The notes beneath the pieces are model-generated. The model was not told where the DNA came from and did no database searches. It saw nothing but the letters and a program-made list of their open reading frames with translations. From contig JALWLW010000068.1 in assembly GCA_027081065.1 (NCBI GenBank), positions 1 to 16,314 on the forward strand: 16,314 bases of DNA, read 5' to 3'. Both the position numbers and the translations under genes were made by a program. How positions within the stretch are numbered: the stretch's first letter is position 1; the number at the start of each line of letters is the position of its first letter. This DNA is from Campylobacteraceae bacterium. GTDB taxonomy: Bacteria; Campylobacterota; Campylobacteria; Campylobacterales; Sulfurovaceae. This document shows, in pieces, positions 8,410 to 15,633 of the stretch.

Positions 8410-9589
8410 GATTATTATTTATTTTGTTTAAAAATGCTTCAACAACATAAAATGAACCAAAGACCAAATAGTGACTATTATCATCAATATTATGAAAATC
8501 TTTGTATGTAATATTTAAAAATTTTAAGGCATCTTCTAAAGAACTTCTTTCTAATGCTCTATCTGTTTTAATCTCTAATATTTCAACATGTTCAATATAT
8601 GGCTTAAACGCTTGTAAAATATTAACATAATTTTTATCATTTAATGTATTGTAAATAAGTATTGGCTTCTCTTTTTTTGGATTTTTACTTAATGTTTTAC
8701 TAATCGCCTTAGCAGCTAATAGGTTGTGCCCCACATCAATGGTAACATTGGGTAAGATTTTATAAAAACGTCCAAATAATGTTACTTGTTCTAAATCTTT
8801 TATCTCATAAGGAAAATTGATTTTTTTCAAAGCATAAATAGCTGATAACGCATTCTCAAAAAGATATTCACTCCATTCAAGTCTCTTTGTTAAAACTTTT
8901 AACTCTTGATACTCTTTAAAGTATTTTTCCTTAAACATTCTAACATCATAACACCTACATTTTTTCTTTTCAATAATTTCTTTACTAACCTCATAAACCG
9001 TATCATCTGTTTGCATGGAAAGAACAAAACTTTTCTCTATAGAATTCATTTTAGTGGTGGCTATCTCTTCTATGCTCTCACCTAAAAACTCTTGATGATC
9101 AAGCCCAATGGGTGTAATAATAGAGAGTGCTTTTGAGCAAACATTGGTTGCATCAAACTCTCCTCCAAGTCCTGCTTCTAGCACAATAACATCTAAGGAT
9201 TCCATGGCTACAAGAGCTAATAAAGTAGTATACTCAAAATAACTCAAACCCTTACTCATCTCTTCACCTAAAATAGCATAAAGTTTTTGATGAGCTAGCT
9301 CTAAAGCATCATCTCTAATATCTTCACCATTTATCCAAATGCGTTCATTAAATTTTAAAATATGAGGAGAGGAGAAATGTCCTACTTTACTTCCCCCAAA
9401 GTGCAGTAGAGATGCCATAATACGCCCCGTACTTCCTTTGCCATTTGTTCCCACAATATGAATGGTTAAAGGTTTTCTAATATGAGGTTTTAAAAGAGCG
9501 TATGCCTTATGTACACGTTCATGATCTATCTCTTTATAATAGAGTGGTTTTTGTTCTATAAAATCTAAAAAAGAGAGACTACTTAGCAT
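8402..9589 (-). CDS. folC: Bifunctional folylpolyglutamate / dihydrofolate synthase
   Basis: Mur-ligase-family enzyme that adds glutamate to dihydropteroate and/or folates. The protein is 395 aa. The P-loop GTNGKGS is at 47-53, followed by FSSPHILKFNERI, the GLGG loop (LEAGLGGEFDATN), GLDHQEFLG, the lysine-containing IATTKMNSI segment and the C-terminal DVGHN. All key motifs are intact. The ATG lies inside the 3' end of lptE, with 11 nt of overlap, so translation is probably coupled. The order lptE-folC-bactofilin-mfd matches the Campylobacterota block. Confidence 0.95.
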   Translation of the reverse strand: MLSSLSFLDFIEQKPLYYKEIDHERVHKAYALLKPHIRKPLTIHIVGTNGKGSTGRIMASLLHFGGSKVGHFSSPHILKFNERIWINGEDIRDDALELAHQKLYAILGEEMSKGLSYFEYTTLLALVAMESLDVIVLEAGLGGEFDATNVCSKALSIITPIGLDHQEFLGESIEEIATTKMNSIEKSFVLSMQTDDTVYEVSKEIIEKKKCRCYDVRMFKEKYFKEYQELKVLTKRLEWSEYLFENALSAIYALKKINFPYEIKDLEQVTLFGRFYKILPNVTIDVGHNLLAAKAISKTLSKNPKKEKPILIYNTLNDKNYVNILQAFKPYIEHVEILEIKTDRALERSSLEDALKFLNITYKDFHNIDDNSHYLVFGSFYVVEAFLNKINNNLI

Positions 9590-10085
9590 ATAATAGATAG
9601 CCTTTTGCTGCTAAAAAAGCAATAAATTGATCTAAAGCTTTTCTTGAACTCTGTTCAATTGCTTGAAAATTTAAATCAGAAGAGATAATAGCACTAGAGC
9701 TAATAGGGAATTCATAACGTCCTGTAATATCTCTATCAATTACAATATCTCCTTTTTTAAAAAGAAAATTCAAAGTCATATTGACTTGATAATAAACTAC
9801 ATATCCAACTTTATCATATTGTAAAGGTATAAAGCGTACATTTTTATAAGTCATTTTAATACTACTATCAGCTTCTTTTTCAGAAACTACTTTTGATTTA
9901 AAACGTGTTTGTAGTGCTAAATTTAAAGCATCTTTTGTTAAAACAGCATTTTCAGGGTCAGCTAAAGAGACATCAGCATAAACATACACTTTTTCACCAA
10001 TTAATTGTTTCGCATAATGAGAAGATGGTTTATAGCCACAAGCTACAAAGAATAATACTAACAGTGAAAAATAATATTTTTTCAT
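9579..10085 (-). CDS. lptE: LptE-like LPS-assembly lipoprotein
   Basis: 168-aa lipoprotein expected to plug the LptD barrel and help lipopolysaccharide reach the cell surface. A signal peptide of 15 residues ends in FVAC with Cys16, followed by the LptE-like GYKPSSHYAK. The middle has beta-strand segments, and the C-terminus has a helix (about 140-160), as in the LptE/LPS-assembly lipoprotein fold. Sequence similarity to LptE is low, so the name rests partly on position next to folC, as in Helicobacter and Campylobacter. The ATG at 10085 is chosen: a longer frame would run through the tRNA gene. AGGA (10094-10097) lies 8 nt upstream. Confidence 0.82.
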   Translation of the reverse strand: MKKYYFSLLVLFFVACGYKPSSHYAKQLIGEKVYVYADVSLADPENAVLTKDALNLALQTRFKSKVVSEKEADSSIKMTYKNVRFIPLQYDKVGYVVYYQVNMTLNFLFKKGDIVIDRDITGRYEFPISSSAIISSDLNFQAIEQSSRKALDQFIAFLAAKGYLLYAK

Positions 10086-10094
10086 GGGGTTTTT

Positions 10095-10106
10095 CCTAAA
10101 CTTAGG
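10095..10106 (-). repeat. Small palindrome over the lptE ribosome site
   Basis: CCTAAACTTAGG is a perfect 5-bp inverted repeat with a 2-nt centre, lying between the tRNA 3' end and the lptE ATG and overlapping its AGGA. It might mark tRNA trailer processing or mildly mask the ribosome site. It is too small to be sure. Confidence 0.25.
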
Positions 10107-10115
10107 ATTTAAAAG

Positions 10116-10192
10116 TGGTACACCCAACAGGATTCGAACCTGTGACCTTCGGTACCGCAAACCGATGCTCTATCCAGCTGAGCTATGAGTGC
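10116..10192 (-). tRNA. tRNA-Arg, anticodon GCG
   Basis: A complete 77-nt cloverleaf with encoded CCA. The acceptor GCACTCA pairs with TGGGTGT (two G-U pairs), and the D stem is GCTC/GAGC. The anticodon stem TCGGT/ACCGA is perfect with loop TTGCGGT, and the T arm is ACAGG/CCTGT around TTCGAAT. The anticodon is GCG (10156-10158), reading CGC/CGU arginine codons. A20, C35 and A73, arginine identity elements, are present. Most bacteria use ACG (edited to ICG) for this box, so GCG is notable. It is probably co-transcribed with lptE downstream. Confidence 0.95.
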
Positions 10193-10214
10193 ACATATGT
10201 GTTGTGAGGTCGGA

Positions 10215-10243
10215 ATTATAGCAAGATAATTAACGAATTACAA
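10215..10243 (-). promoter_or_regulatory. Strong promoter of the tRNA-Arg (and lptE-folC)
   Basis: The -35 TTGTAA (10238-10243) and -10 TATAAT (10215-10220) are separated by exactly 17 bp, and TGC precedes the -10 (extended). This is the best sigma-70 promoter in the window. The -35 overlaps the stop codon of the upstream DUF6115-like gene. Transcription should start about 15 nt before the mature tRNA. Confidence 0.85.
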
Positions 10244-10606
10244 GACCTGATTTGAAGAATCTTTCCAGTTATCTGAATTATTTAATTTATGAAACTTTAG
10301 TACCATCTCAATTTTTGCTTTTGGAACATTTAAAGCATTTTCAATGAGCATCATATCAGCACCCTCTTCATAGAGTGCAATGATTTTATTTTTTATATTC
10401 TCTACTTCAGGGTTTTCTTTAGTCTCTAAACGCTCTTCAACTTTGTGAACATACTCTTTAAGTCCTATAATTTCTTCTTCTAATTGGTCTATACGTTCAA
10501 TATTCTCTTCTGCTTTTGCTTTTTCGAGTATGCTATAAAATAAAATTCCAACAACCCCCACAAAAGAAAAAAGGGAAAAGATAAATTGTAATTGCTCAGT
10601 TGTCAT
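10238..10606 (-). CDS. Membrane-anchored coiled-coil protein, DUF6115-like
   Basis: 122-aa protein with one N-terminal membrane helix (about 6-25), a Glu/Lys-rich coiled coil (30-62) and a C-terminal helical module (70-108; IIALYEEGADMMLIENALNVP) resembling the helix-turn-helix-like DUF6115/DUF2802 tail seen in Campylobacterota. The function is unknown; relatives often sit near flagellar genes, but none are here. The ATG directly abuts the mqnP stop with no gap (TAAATG), so it is the last gene of the pssA-mqnP operon. Its stop overlaps the tRNA promoter. Confidence 0.8.
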   Translation of the reverse strand: MTTEQLQFIFSLFSFVGVVGILFYSILEKAKAEENIERIDQLEEEIIGLKEYVHKVEERLETKENPEVENIKNKIIALYEEGADMMLIENALNVPKAKIEMVLKFHKLNNSDNWKDSSNQVL

Positions 10607-11464
10607 TTAAAGTACCTCCAAAATTATTAAAAATAAAAACATGATGCCCAAATACCCATTGACCGTAAAAAAAGCCCTATCTATCTTTGTAAAATCTTTA
10701 TTAACGATATAATGTTCATAAGTCAACATAAGTGCTGACAGTATAACAGCTAATTGTGAAAAGAAAGTCAATTGAGCTGAGATTATAAACATAATCCAAA
10801 AGAGAATGGTTAAGATGTGAAAGATTTTCGCAATCAACATCGTATTTTTTGCCCCATATTTAGAGGGAATAGAGTACAGCCCATTCTCTTTGTCGAACTC
10901 AATATCTTGCAAAGAGTACAGTAAATCAAACCCAGCTACCCAAAAAACCACACCCATCGACAAATAAATAGACCAAGGGGTAATCTCTGCTAATACAGCC
11001 ACAGTTCCTGCAATGGGTGCTAAACCAAGTGAAACCCCTAAAATAATGTGAGCTAAAGAAGAGAAACGTTTAAAGACACTATACGCTCCTAATATGAACA
11101 AAATAGGAAATGAGAGTTGAAAGGCTAAAGTATTGATAAAATAGGCAACAACAACAAACCCTAAGCCATTTAAAACAATAAAACCAAGCATTGTAGCATT
11201 TGATATACGTCCATCAACAGAGGGTCTGTCTTTTGTTCTAGGATTTAAGATGTCAATGTCTCTGTCTAAGTACCTGTTTACACCCATAGCAAAATTTCTA
11301 GCCGTTATGGCTGCTAAAATACCTAAGAAAAAGAGTTTCCATCCAAACCAACCATCAGCTGCTACCGTCATGGCAATAAAGATGAATGGTAAAGAAAAAA
11401 TGCTATGTTTAAACATCACCATCTCAGAGAGATTGGCTAACTTAACTTTTAAATTACTAAACAT
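10607..11464 (-). CDS. mqnP: UbiA-family prenyltransferase, probable MqnP (menaquinone)
   Basis: Integral membrane enzyme that attaches the polyprenyl tail to an aromatic ring. The 285-aa protein has about eight or nine membrane helices. The first Asp-rich motif NxxxDxxxD is N63, D67, D71, followed by NPRTKDRPS; the second is D187xxxD191 followed by SIPSKYG. Campylobacterota make menaquinone by the futalosine route, where this family member is MqnP, acting on a 1,4-dihydroxy-6-naphthoate-type substrate. Calling it MqnP rather than UbiA is therefore inference from lineage. TAATG overlap with pssA indicates coupling. Confidence 0.88.
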   Translation of the reverse strand: MFSNLKVKLANLSEMVMFKHSIFSLPFIFIAMTVAADGWFGWKLFFLGILAAITARNFAMGVNRYLDRDIDILNPRTKDRPSVDGRISNATMLGFIVLNGLGFVVVAYFINTLAFQLSFPILFILGAYSVFKRFSSLAHIILGVSLGLAPIAGTVAVLAEITPWSIYLSMGVVFWVAGFDLLYSLQDIEFDKENGLYSIPSKYGAKNTMLIAKIFHILTILFWIMFIISAQLTFFSQLAVILSALMLTYEHYIVNKDFTKIDRAFFTVNGYLGIMFLFLIILEVL

Positions 11465-12015
11465 TATGGATGAGGAATTTTTAATTTAGAGTTTAAAGCC
11501 CAAGCAATAACAGCTGTTAAGACTCCTATACTATAAGGGTTAGAAAGAATACCATAAGAAAAAAGCAAATAAAGTACCCAAAGTAAAATAGCTCCCAAAG
11601 GCGTAGGTACGCCCTCAAAAAACTTTGTTACAACACCCTCTTCGGACTTCATATTAAACTCAATTAAACGTCTAAGACCAGCGATAATATAAGCGATAAA
11701 AACCAAACCTAAAACAAGTTGTGTCGTGCCACTTGCACCATCAGTAATGGCATAATAAAGTAAAAAAGATGGCATAACCACAAAAGAAATAAAATCAGCA
11801 TACGAATCGACTTGAATACCAAACTCTGTTGAAAGCTTGTATTTTCGAGCTACTTTTCCATCGGCGATGTCCAATGCCCCAGCAATCCATGCCAAGATAA
11901 TAGCTGTAAAGTAATCTCCATGAACAATAAAATGAATGGCAATAAGCCCAGCTGCAATATTTCCAAAGGTAATAAGATTCGCTAAATTAAAACGGTTGTC
12001 TTTGTCAAATAACAT
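11464..12015 (-). CDS. pssA: CDP-diacylglycerol-serine O-phosphatidyltransferase
   Basis: Makes phosphatidylserine, the precursor of phosphatidylethanolamine, in the inner membrane. The 183-aa protein has the full CDP-alcohol phosphotransferase signature: D49xxD52G53xxA56R57, G66, D70, D74, with about six membrane helices. The opening NLITFGN and the segment DSYADFISFVVMP are typical of PssA rather than PgsA. It is at the short end for the family. A strong AGGAGA ribosome site lies 5 nt before the ATG. It is first in the pssA-mqnP-DUF6115 operon, so lipid and quinone synthesis in the membrane are expressed together. It is divergent from miaA. Confidence 0.92.
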   Translation of the reverse strand: MLFDKDNRFNLANLITFGNIAAGLIAIHFIVHGDYFTAIILAWIAGALDIADGKVARKYKLSTEFGIQVDSYADFISFVVMPSFLLYYAITDGASGTTQLVLGLVFIAYIIAGLRRLIEFNMKSEEGVVTKFFEGVPTPLGAILLWVLYLLFSYGILSNPYSIGVLTAVIAWALNSKLKIPHP

Positions 12016-12039
12016 TTTTTTCTCCTATTTAAAAAAGTT

Positions 12040-12045
12040 ATTTTA
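12040..12045 (-). promoter_or_regulatory. Possible -10 box of the pssA operon
   Basis: TAAAAT on the minus strand in the 52-bp divergent gap, 24 nt before the pssA ATG. It is one base off consensus and without a clear -35. Confidence 0.45.
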
Positions 12046-12056
12046 CCCTAATATGT

Positions 12057-12062
12057 TATTAT
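12057..12062 (+). promoter_or_regulatory. Possible -10 box just before miaA
   Basis: TATTAT lies 5 nt before the miaA ATG, and no Shine-Dalgarno is visible before it. Upstream TAATAT (12049-12054) is an alternative. Either implies a very short or absent 5' leader. Confidence 0.35.
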
Positions 12063-12067
12063 TTCAG

Positions 12068-12967
12068 ATGACATCTTTTAAACAATTAGCCCTCATTGGG
12101 CCTACAGCTTCAGGAAAAACAGCTTTAGCCATTGAGTTAGCCCATAAAATTTCTGCCAATATTTTGTCTTTAGATTCTTTAGCTCTCTACAAAGAAATTG
12201 ACATTGCTTCGGCAAAACCAAGTCTAAACGAGCGAAATGGCATTAAACATTATGGTATAGATGAACTCTACCCTAATGATTTTTTTGATGTTACACTTTT
12301 TATCGAGCTTTACAAAAAAGCTAAAAAAGAATCTATACAGGAGAATAAAAACCTTATTATTGTGGGAGGAACTAGTTTTTATTTAAGTGCCTTAATGAAT
12401 GGTATTTCTAATTTACCAAGTATCTCTATAGAGGCGAAAGAAAAGTCAAAAGAACTTCTTTTTGACACAAAGTTAGCACATGATTTTCTGAATAATTTAG
12501 ACCCCAAACATATGGCAAAAATTAAAAATACGGATGTTTATCGCATAGAAAAAATGTTAAATCTCTATTTTGAAACCAAACTTACTCCAAGCGAATATTT
12601 TAAAGCTAATCCTCCTATACCTACCATTACAGATAAGTTACCGATTTATGAGATAGAAGTGGAAAGGGAAGCATTAAGAGAACGTATTAAAAAGCGTACC
12701 AAAAAAATGATAAATATGGGACTTATTGATGAGGTATTTTATTTGGAAAGAACCTATACCCGTCAACCAAACTGTATGAAATCTATAGGTATTAAAGAGG
12801 TACTAAGCTACTTAGATGGAGTATATACAAAAAAGGAAATGGAGGAAAGAGTCAGCATTCACACAGCCCAATTGGCGAAACGGCAAAAGACCTTTAATAA
12901 ATCACAATTTCAAGATAAGACCTTACTTTCTCTTCAACAACTAGAGTCATTACTACTTCACATTTAG
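12068..12967 (+). CDS. miaA: tRNA dimethylallyltransferase
   Basis: Adds the dimethylallyl group to A37 of tRNAs reading codons that begin with U. The protein is 299 aa. Motifs in order are P-loop GPTASGKT (11-18), the substrate segment SLDSLALYKEIDIASAKP (D36), GGTSFYL (100-106), the RxxRIxK-type helix near 155-165, KSIGIKEVLSYLDG (238-251) and AKRQKTF (270-276). The ATG at 12068 is used because it gives the family-typical N-terminus. The frame is open for 44 more codons into the antisense of pssA, but nothing there is MiaA-like. There is no evident ribosome site. Confidence 0.95.
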   Translation: MTSFKQLALIGPTASGKTALAIELAHKISANILSLDSLALYKEIDIASAKPSLNERNGIKHYGIDELYPNDFFDVTLFIELYKKAKKESIQENKNLIIVGGTSFYLSALMNGISNLPSISIEAKEKSKELLFDTKLAHDFLNNLDPKHMAKIKNTDVYRIEKMLNLYFETKLTPSEYFKANPPIPTITDKLPIYEIEVEREALRERIKKRTKKMINMGLIDEVFYLERTYTRQPNCMKSIGIKEVLSYLDGVYTKKEMEERVSIHTAQLAKRQKTFNKSQFQDKTLLSLQQLESLLLHI

Positions 12968-13031
12968 AAGCACTTCTTCTATGTATCTATGCTTTAGTCA
13001 AACTTTCATACTAAAATAAGTTTCCCTTGAC

Positions 13032-13037
13032 TATAAT
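13032..13037 (+). promoter_or_regulatory. -10 box 6 nt upstream of the regulator pair
   Basis: A perfect TATAAT ends 6 nt before the ATG at 13044, putting the transcript start at the start codon. There is no Shine-Dalgarno between them and no clear -35 at 17 bp. The preceding 64 bp after miaA has only a 5-bp AGAAG/CTTCT hairpin. Confidence 0.55.
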
Positions 13038-13043
13038 CTAAAA

Positions 13044-13778
13044 ATGAAAACTGTTCAATTTTTAAGCAATTCAGCACAAATAGCCAAGATTTCGAAAGGT
13101 TTAACCCTTACCAAATCACTTTATGTCTCTTCTTTACTCATGGGAGAGAAACATACAGGGAAAAAAACTTTAATCAAAACACTATTTCCTAATAGTATTT
13201 ATGTTGATGCTTCCAATGAAAAAGAACTTTATACGGCACTTGAGTCAAATAATGAACTTATAATTTATAATTTTGAAAAAGTTAACAACATTGAAAAGCT
13301 AAACTTTGACAATAAGCGTATTATTGCCATTGCGAATAAGAATAGAAAATCAACACAATATACACAAATTTTTGCTTTTATTTATAAAATGCCTGAACTT
13401 AAAGAGAGAGAAGATTTAGCAATCCTCATTAGCTATTTTCAAGAAAATATTCAAAAAGAGTTAATGTTAGACTTAAACGTTCCACTTAATCAAGAAGAAC
13501 TAGATTTAAGCCAAAATATCAAATCATTAAAGGCCTCTATTTATAAACAATTACTCTTAAATACTGTAACTAAAAAAGATATTCAACTACTCATGTACAA
13601 CTATCTTCTTAAGAATATAGAAGGAAATAATGCCTACAGAGAACACCTTGCTCTCTATGAAGAACCTCTCATCGAATCTGGTCTAAAAAAATATAAATCA
13701 CAACTCAAACTCTCTAGGGTCTTAGGATTAAATAGAAATACATTAAGAAAGAAAATTCAAGAGTATGACATCAATTAA
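13044..13778 (+). CDS. Degenerate sigma-54 activator-like protein with Fis HTH
   Basis: 244-aa protein that looks like a shrunken NtrC-type activator. A P-loop-like GEKHTGKKT (34-42) stands where activators have GExGTGKE. The Walker B position reads LIIYNFEKV without the usual Asp-Glu. MPELKEREDL (116-125) recalls the conserved LRERxEDI segment. No GAFTGA sigma-54-contacting loop is present and no receiver domain precedes the core. The C-terminus (about 215-244; LSRVLGLNRNTLRKKIQEY) is a clear Fis-type helix-turn-helix. It is thus likely a DNA-binding regulator that no longer remodels sigma-54, though ATP binding may survive. It overlaps the next gene by 14 nt. Confidence 0.8.
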   Translation: MKTVQFLSNSAQIAKISKGLTLTKSLYVSSLLMGEKHTGKKTLIKTLFPNSIYVDASNEKELYTALESNNELIIYNFEKVNNIEKLNFDNKRIIAIANKNRKSTQYTQIFAFIYKMPELKEREDLAILISYFQENIQKELMLDLNVPLNQEELDLSQNIKSLKASIYKQLLLNTVTKKDIQLLMYNYLLKNIEGNNAYREHLALYEEPLIESGLKKYKSQLKLSRVLGLNRNTLRKKIQEYDIN

Positions 13779-14466
13779 CTTTAAATTTTTCATTGAGCAT
13801 GATTCTAATCCCTTTATACTTTTTGACAATACAGGTAAAATAAAATATCTTAATAATTCAGCTGAAATACTTATGGGGTCTTGTAAATTAAAAGAGATTT
13901 TTGACCTTGCCTTAGCCTATGCACCGAAAACATTTGGATTTAAAAAATCAATACTTCCTCTTCATTTTAACTCTTTTCAATTTTATGGTATTAATGTACT
14001 CTATGAAAATGAAGATTTTATTGGTATTCACCTTTACCATAAAACCATTGAAAAAGTGGACCAACACATCGTACTTGATGGTTTTACATTAACTGATATC
14101 AATATGCTTATTCAAGCCAATATTGAACTCTTTAACATTCACTACAAAGGTGATTTAAGTCTTTTAACAGACTATGAAATTCCTGAGTTCCAAATGCACC
14201 AAAATAACTTTTCACTTCTTTTACGTAAAATATTTTCTCAATTTAAGAAGAGTAAGTACTTAAAAATAAATGTAAAAATAAAACTTGGAGAACGGGTAAT
14301 ATTTAAAGATAAAAAATATGCTATTGTTGTCTTAGAATTAAAAAGTAATACAAGAAGAAATGAAGGAAATGAGGAGTTAAAGAATCTAGCAGCTAAAAAT
14401 GGTATTAATATACAAATTAAAAAAGAGAGCATAAACTTAGAGATTCCAGCTATCTCTTCTAGCTAA
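13765..14466 (+). CDS. PAS-domain protein with degenerate kinase-like C-terminus
   Basis: 233-aa predicted cytoplasmic protein. Residues about 6-95 look like a PAS sensor (NPFILFDNTGKIKYLNNSAE, then paired strands). Residues about 105-228 recall a worn-down histidine kinase: a helix FSLLLRKIFSQF, strands KINVKIKLGE and YAIVVLELK, and a final GINLEIP-like strand. No HExxNP phosphoacceptor box, N box or G boxes can be seen, so kinase activity is unlikely. Its ATG lies inside the preceding regulator gene with 14 nt of overlap, so the two proteins are made together and probably form a sensor-regulator pair. The signal and targets are unknown. Confidence 0.75.
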   Translation: MTSINFKFFIEHDSNPFILFDNTGKIKYLNNSAEILMGSCKLKEIFDLALAYAPKTFGFKKSILPLHFNSFQFYGINVLYENEDFIGIHLYHKTIEKVDQHIVLDGFTLTDINMLIQANIELFNIHYKGDLSLLTDYEIPEFQMHQNNFSLLLRKIFSQFKKSKYLKINVKIKLGERVIFKDKKYAIVVLELKSNTRRNEGNEELKNLAAKNGINIQIKKESINLEIPAISSS

Positions 14467-14493
14467 CAATAAAAGGCAGTTTCATGACATACC

Positions 14494-14513
14494 TTAGGTC
14501 TTTACAAGACTAA
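14494..14513. terminator. Hairpin between convergent PAS and porin genes
   Basis: Arms TTAGGTCTT (14494-14502) and AAGACTAA (14506-14513) pair over 8 bp with one bulged G and a 3-nt loop, right up to the porin stop. No T tract follows on either strand, so it is only a weak candidate for a shared terminator. Confidence 0.3.
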
Positions 14514-15507
14514 TTAAAAACCATAAATAGCAGTTAATTCAAGAGCTTGGTTCGCTTCTGTTGCCCCTATATCAGTAGTATTACTATAGATTACACCTAA
14601 AGAGACATTATCTTTCAATGCATATCCTAAAATAATATCTGTCTCTTCAGCATTATTATCATAGTCAGCAAAACTTGCTGTTGCACTTAAATTACCAAAC
14701 TCTTTGGATAATTCAACTTTATAGACATTAGCATCTTGTGTTGCTCCTGCACGTGAAGTAAATGTATTCCATGAACTTGTATACAAAGAATTTATTTTTA
14801 TATAACCAGTAGCGTTATCATTAAGTTTATTGTAAGCTAAACTTGCACCAATTCCTAAAATTTCTCCTGATACTTTAGCTCCATAAGCTATCGCATCTGT
14901 AGCCGTTGCATAATTTGTTTGTACTCCTTGAGCAGCCACAGTAACCGTTCCAAAAGTTTTTGCAATATCAAGATATGTTTGCTTATAGTTCTGGTCATCA
15001 ACATTATAGTACCATAAATTCGTATTGACAACATCATCATACCCTATACCAAGTCCATAGTTATTGTCAGCTAATTTTATAAAATAATCTCCTGTATCAT
15101 TCTGTCTAAATCTAGTTATATAAGCAGCACTAAATGTAAATTTATCTACAGAGTTATTTGTTAAAGTAGCTGCTTCAAATGAACCAGTTAAGTTAGCAAC
15201 ATTAAAAAAAACCATCTGCTGGTGAACCTTCAAATTTATTGGCACCCATCTCATTACCTAAATGAGTGTAACCAACAGCTGAGAAATTTGCAGTAATCGC
15301 ATCAGTTAACTTATGTACCACATCAAAGGTAATAGCTGTTCCAGTTTTAGAAGTTCCATTTGAACCTAAGTCACCTGTACCTGAATCATCTGTTGTAAGA
15401 TAATAAGCTTGTGCTTTACCTGTAACAGTAGTATCTCCTGCTACAGCAGTTGTTGTCATTGAACTTACAGCTAGAGCTGCAATTAAAGATAATTTTGTAA
15501 ATTTCAT
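14514..15507 (-). pseudogene. Outer-membrane porin, frameshifted at an 8-base homopolymer
   Basis: A beta-barrel porin of about 330 aa split by a +1 frameshift. The first part (15507-15202, 101 aa) has a Sec signal (MKFTKLSLIAALAVSS, cut after AVA at 21-23) and barrel strands, then stops at once after GFF. The second part (readable to 14514) continues in the next frame as NVANLTGSFEAATL and ends ELTAIYGF with the terminal Phe typical of barrels. The break is at a run of eight T on the coding strand (15204-15211). Seven would read GFFNVAN and give exactly 330 codons plus stop. A strong AAGGAGT ribosome site (15513-15519) is present. It may be a phase-variable off state, a fresh pseudogene or a base-calling error. 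Confidence 0.88.
15204..15211 (-). repeat. Homopolymer tract (T8 on coding strand) in porin
   Basis: Eight A on the plus strand, read as T8 in the porin. It is the exact point where the reading frame breaks. Such tracts change length by slipped-strand mispairing and can also cause RNA polymerase slippage. Confidence 0.85.
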
Positions 15508-15523
15508 AATTTACTCCTTTGAA

Positions 15524-15532
15524 TTTATATCA
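15524..15532 (-). promoter_or_regulatory. Possible extended -10 box of the porin
   Basis: TGATATAAA on the minus strand is close to an extended -10, but it would start transcription almost at the Shine-Dalgarno, so a promoter slightly upstream (TTATACC near 15537-15543) is also possible. The rest of 15533-15633 shows no gene. Confidence 0.3.
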
Positions 15533-15633
15533 ACCGGGTATAATCAATTTTTTTTCATAATAACAGAGTTAGTATGATTATTTTTTAGGTATTTTTACTT
15601 TATGAGTAAAAAACCCTCAAAGTTCATATATTT

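Noticed and set aside
10086..10160. N-terminal extension of the LptE-like protein
   Set aside because: It would translate the tRNA-Arg gene and put 25 residues before the lipoprotein signal peptide.
11936..12067. N-terminal extension of MiaA by 44 residues
   Set aside because: The extension is antisense to pssA and unlike MiaA; the family N-terminus begins at the ATG at 12068.
15202..15254. Independent start of the second porin frame at 15254
   Set aside because: The first residues (MRWVPINLKVHQQMVFF) are an out-of-frame reading of the first half; homology to a barrel begins only after the T8 tract.
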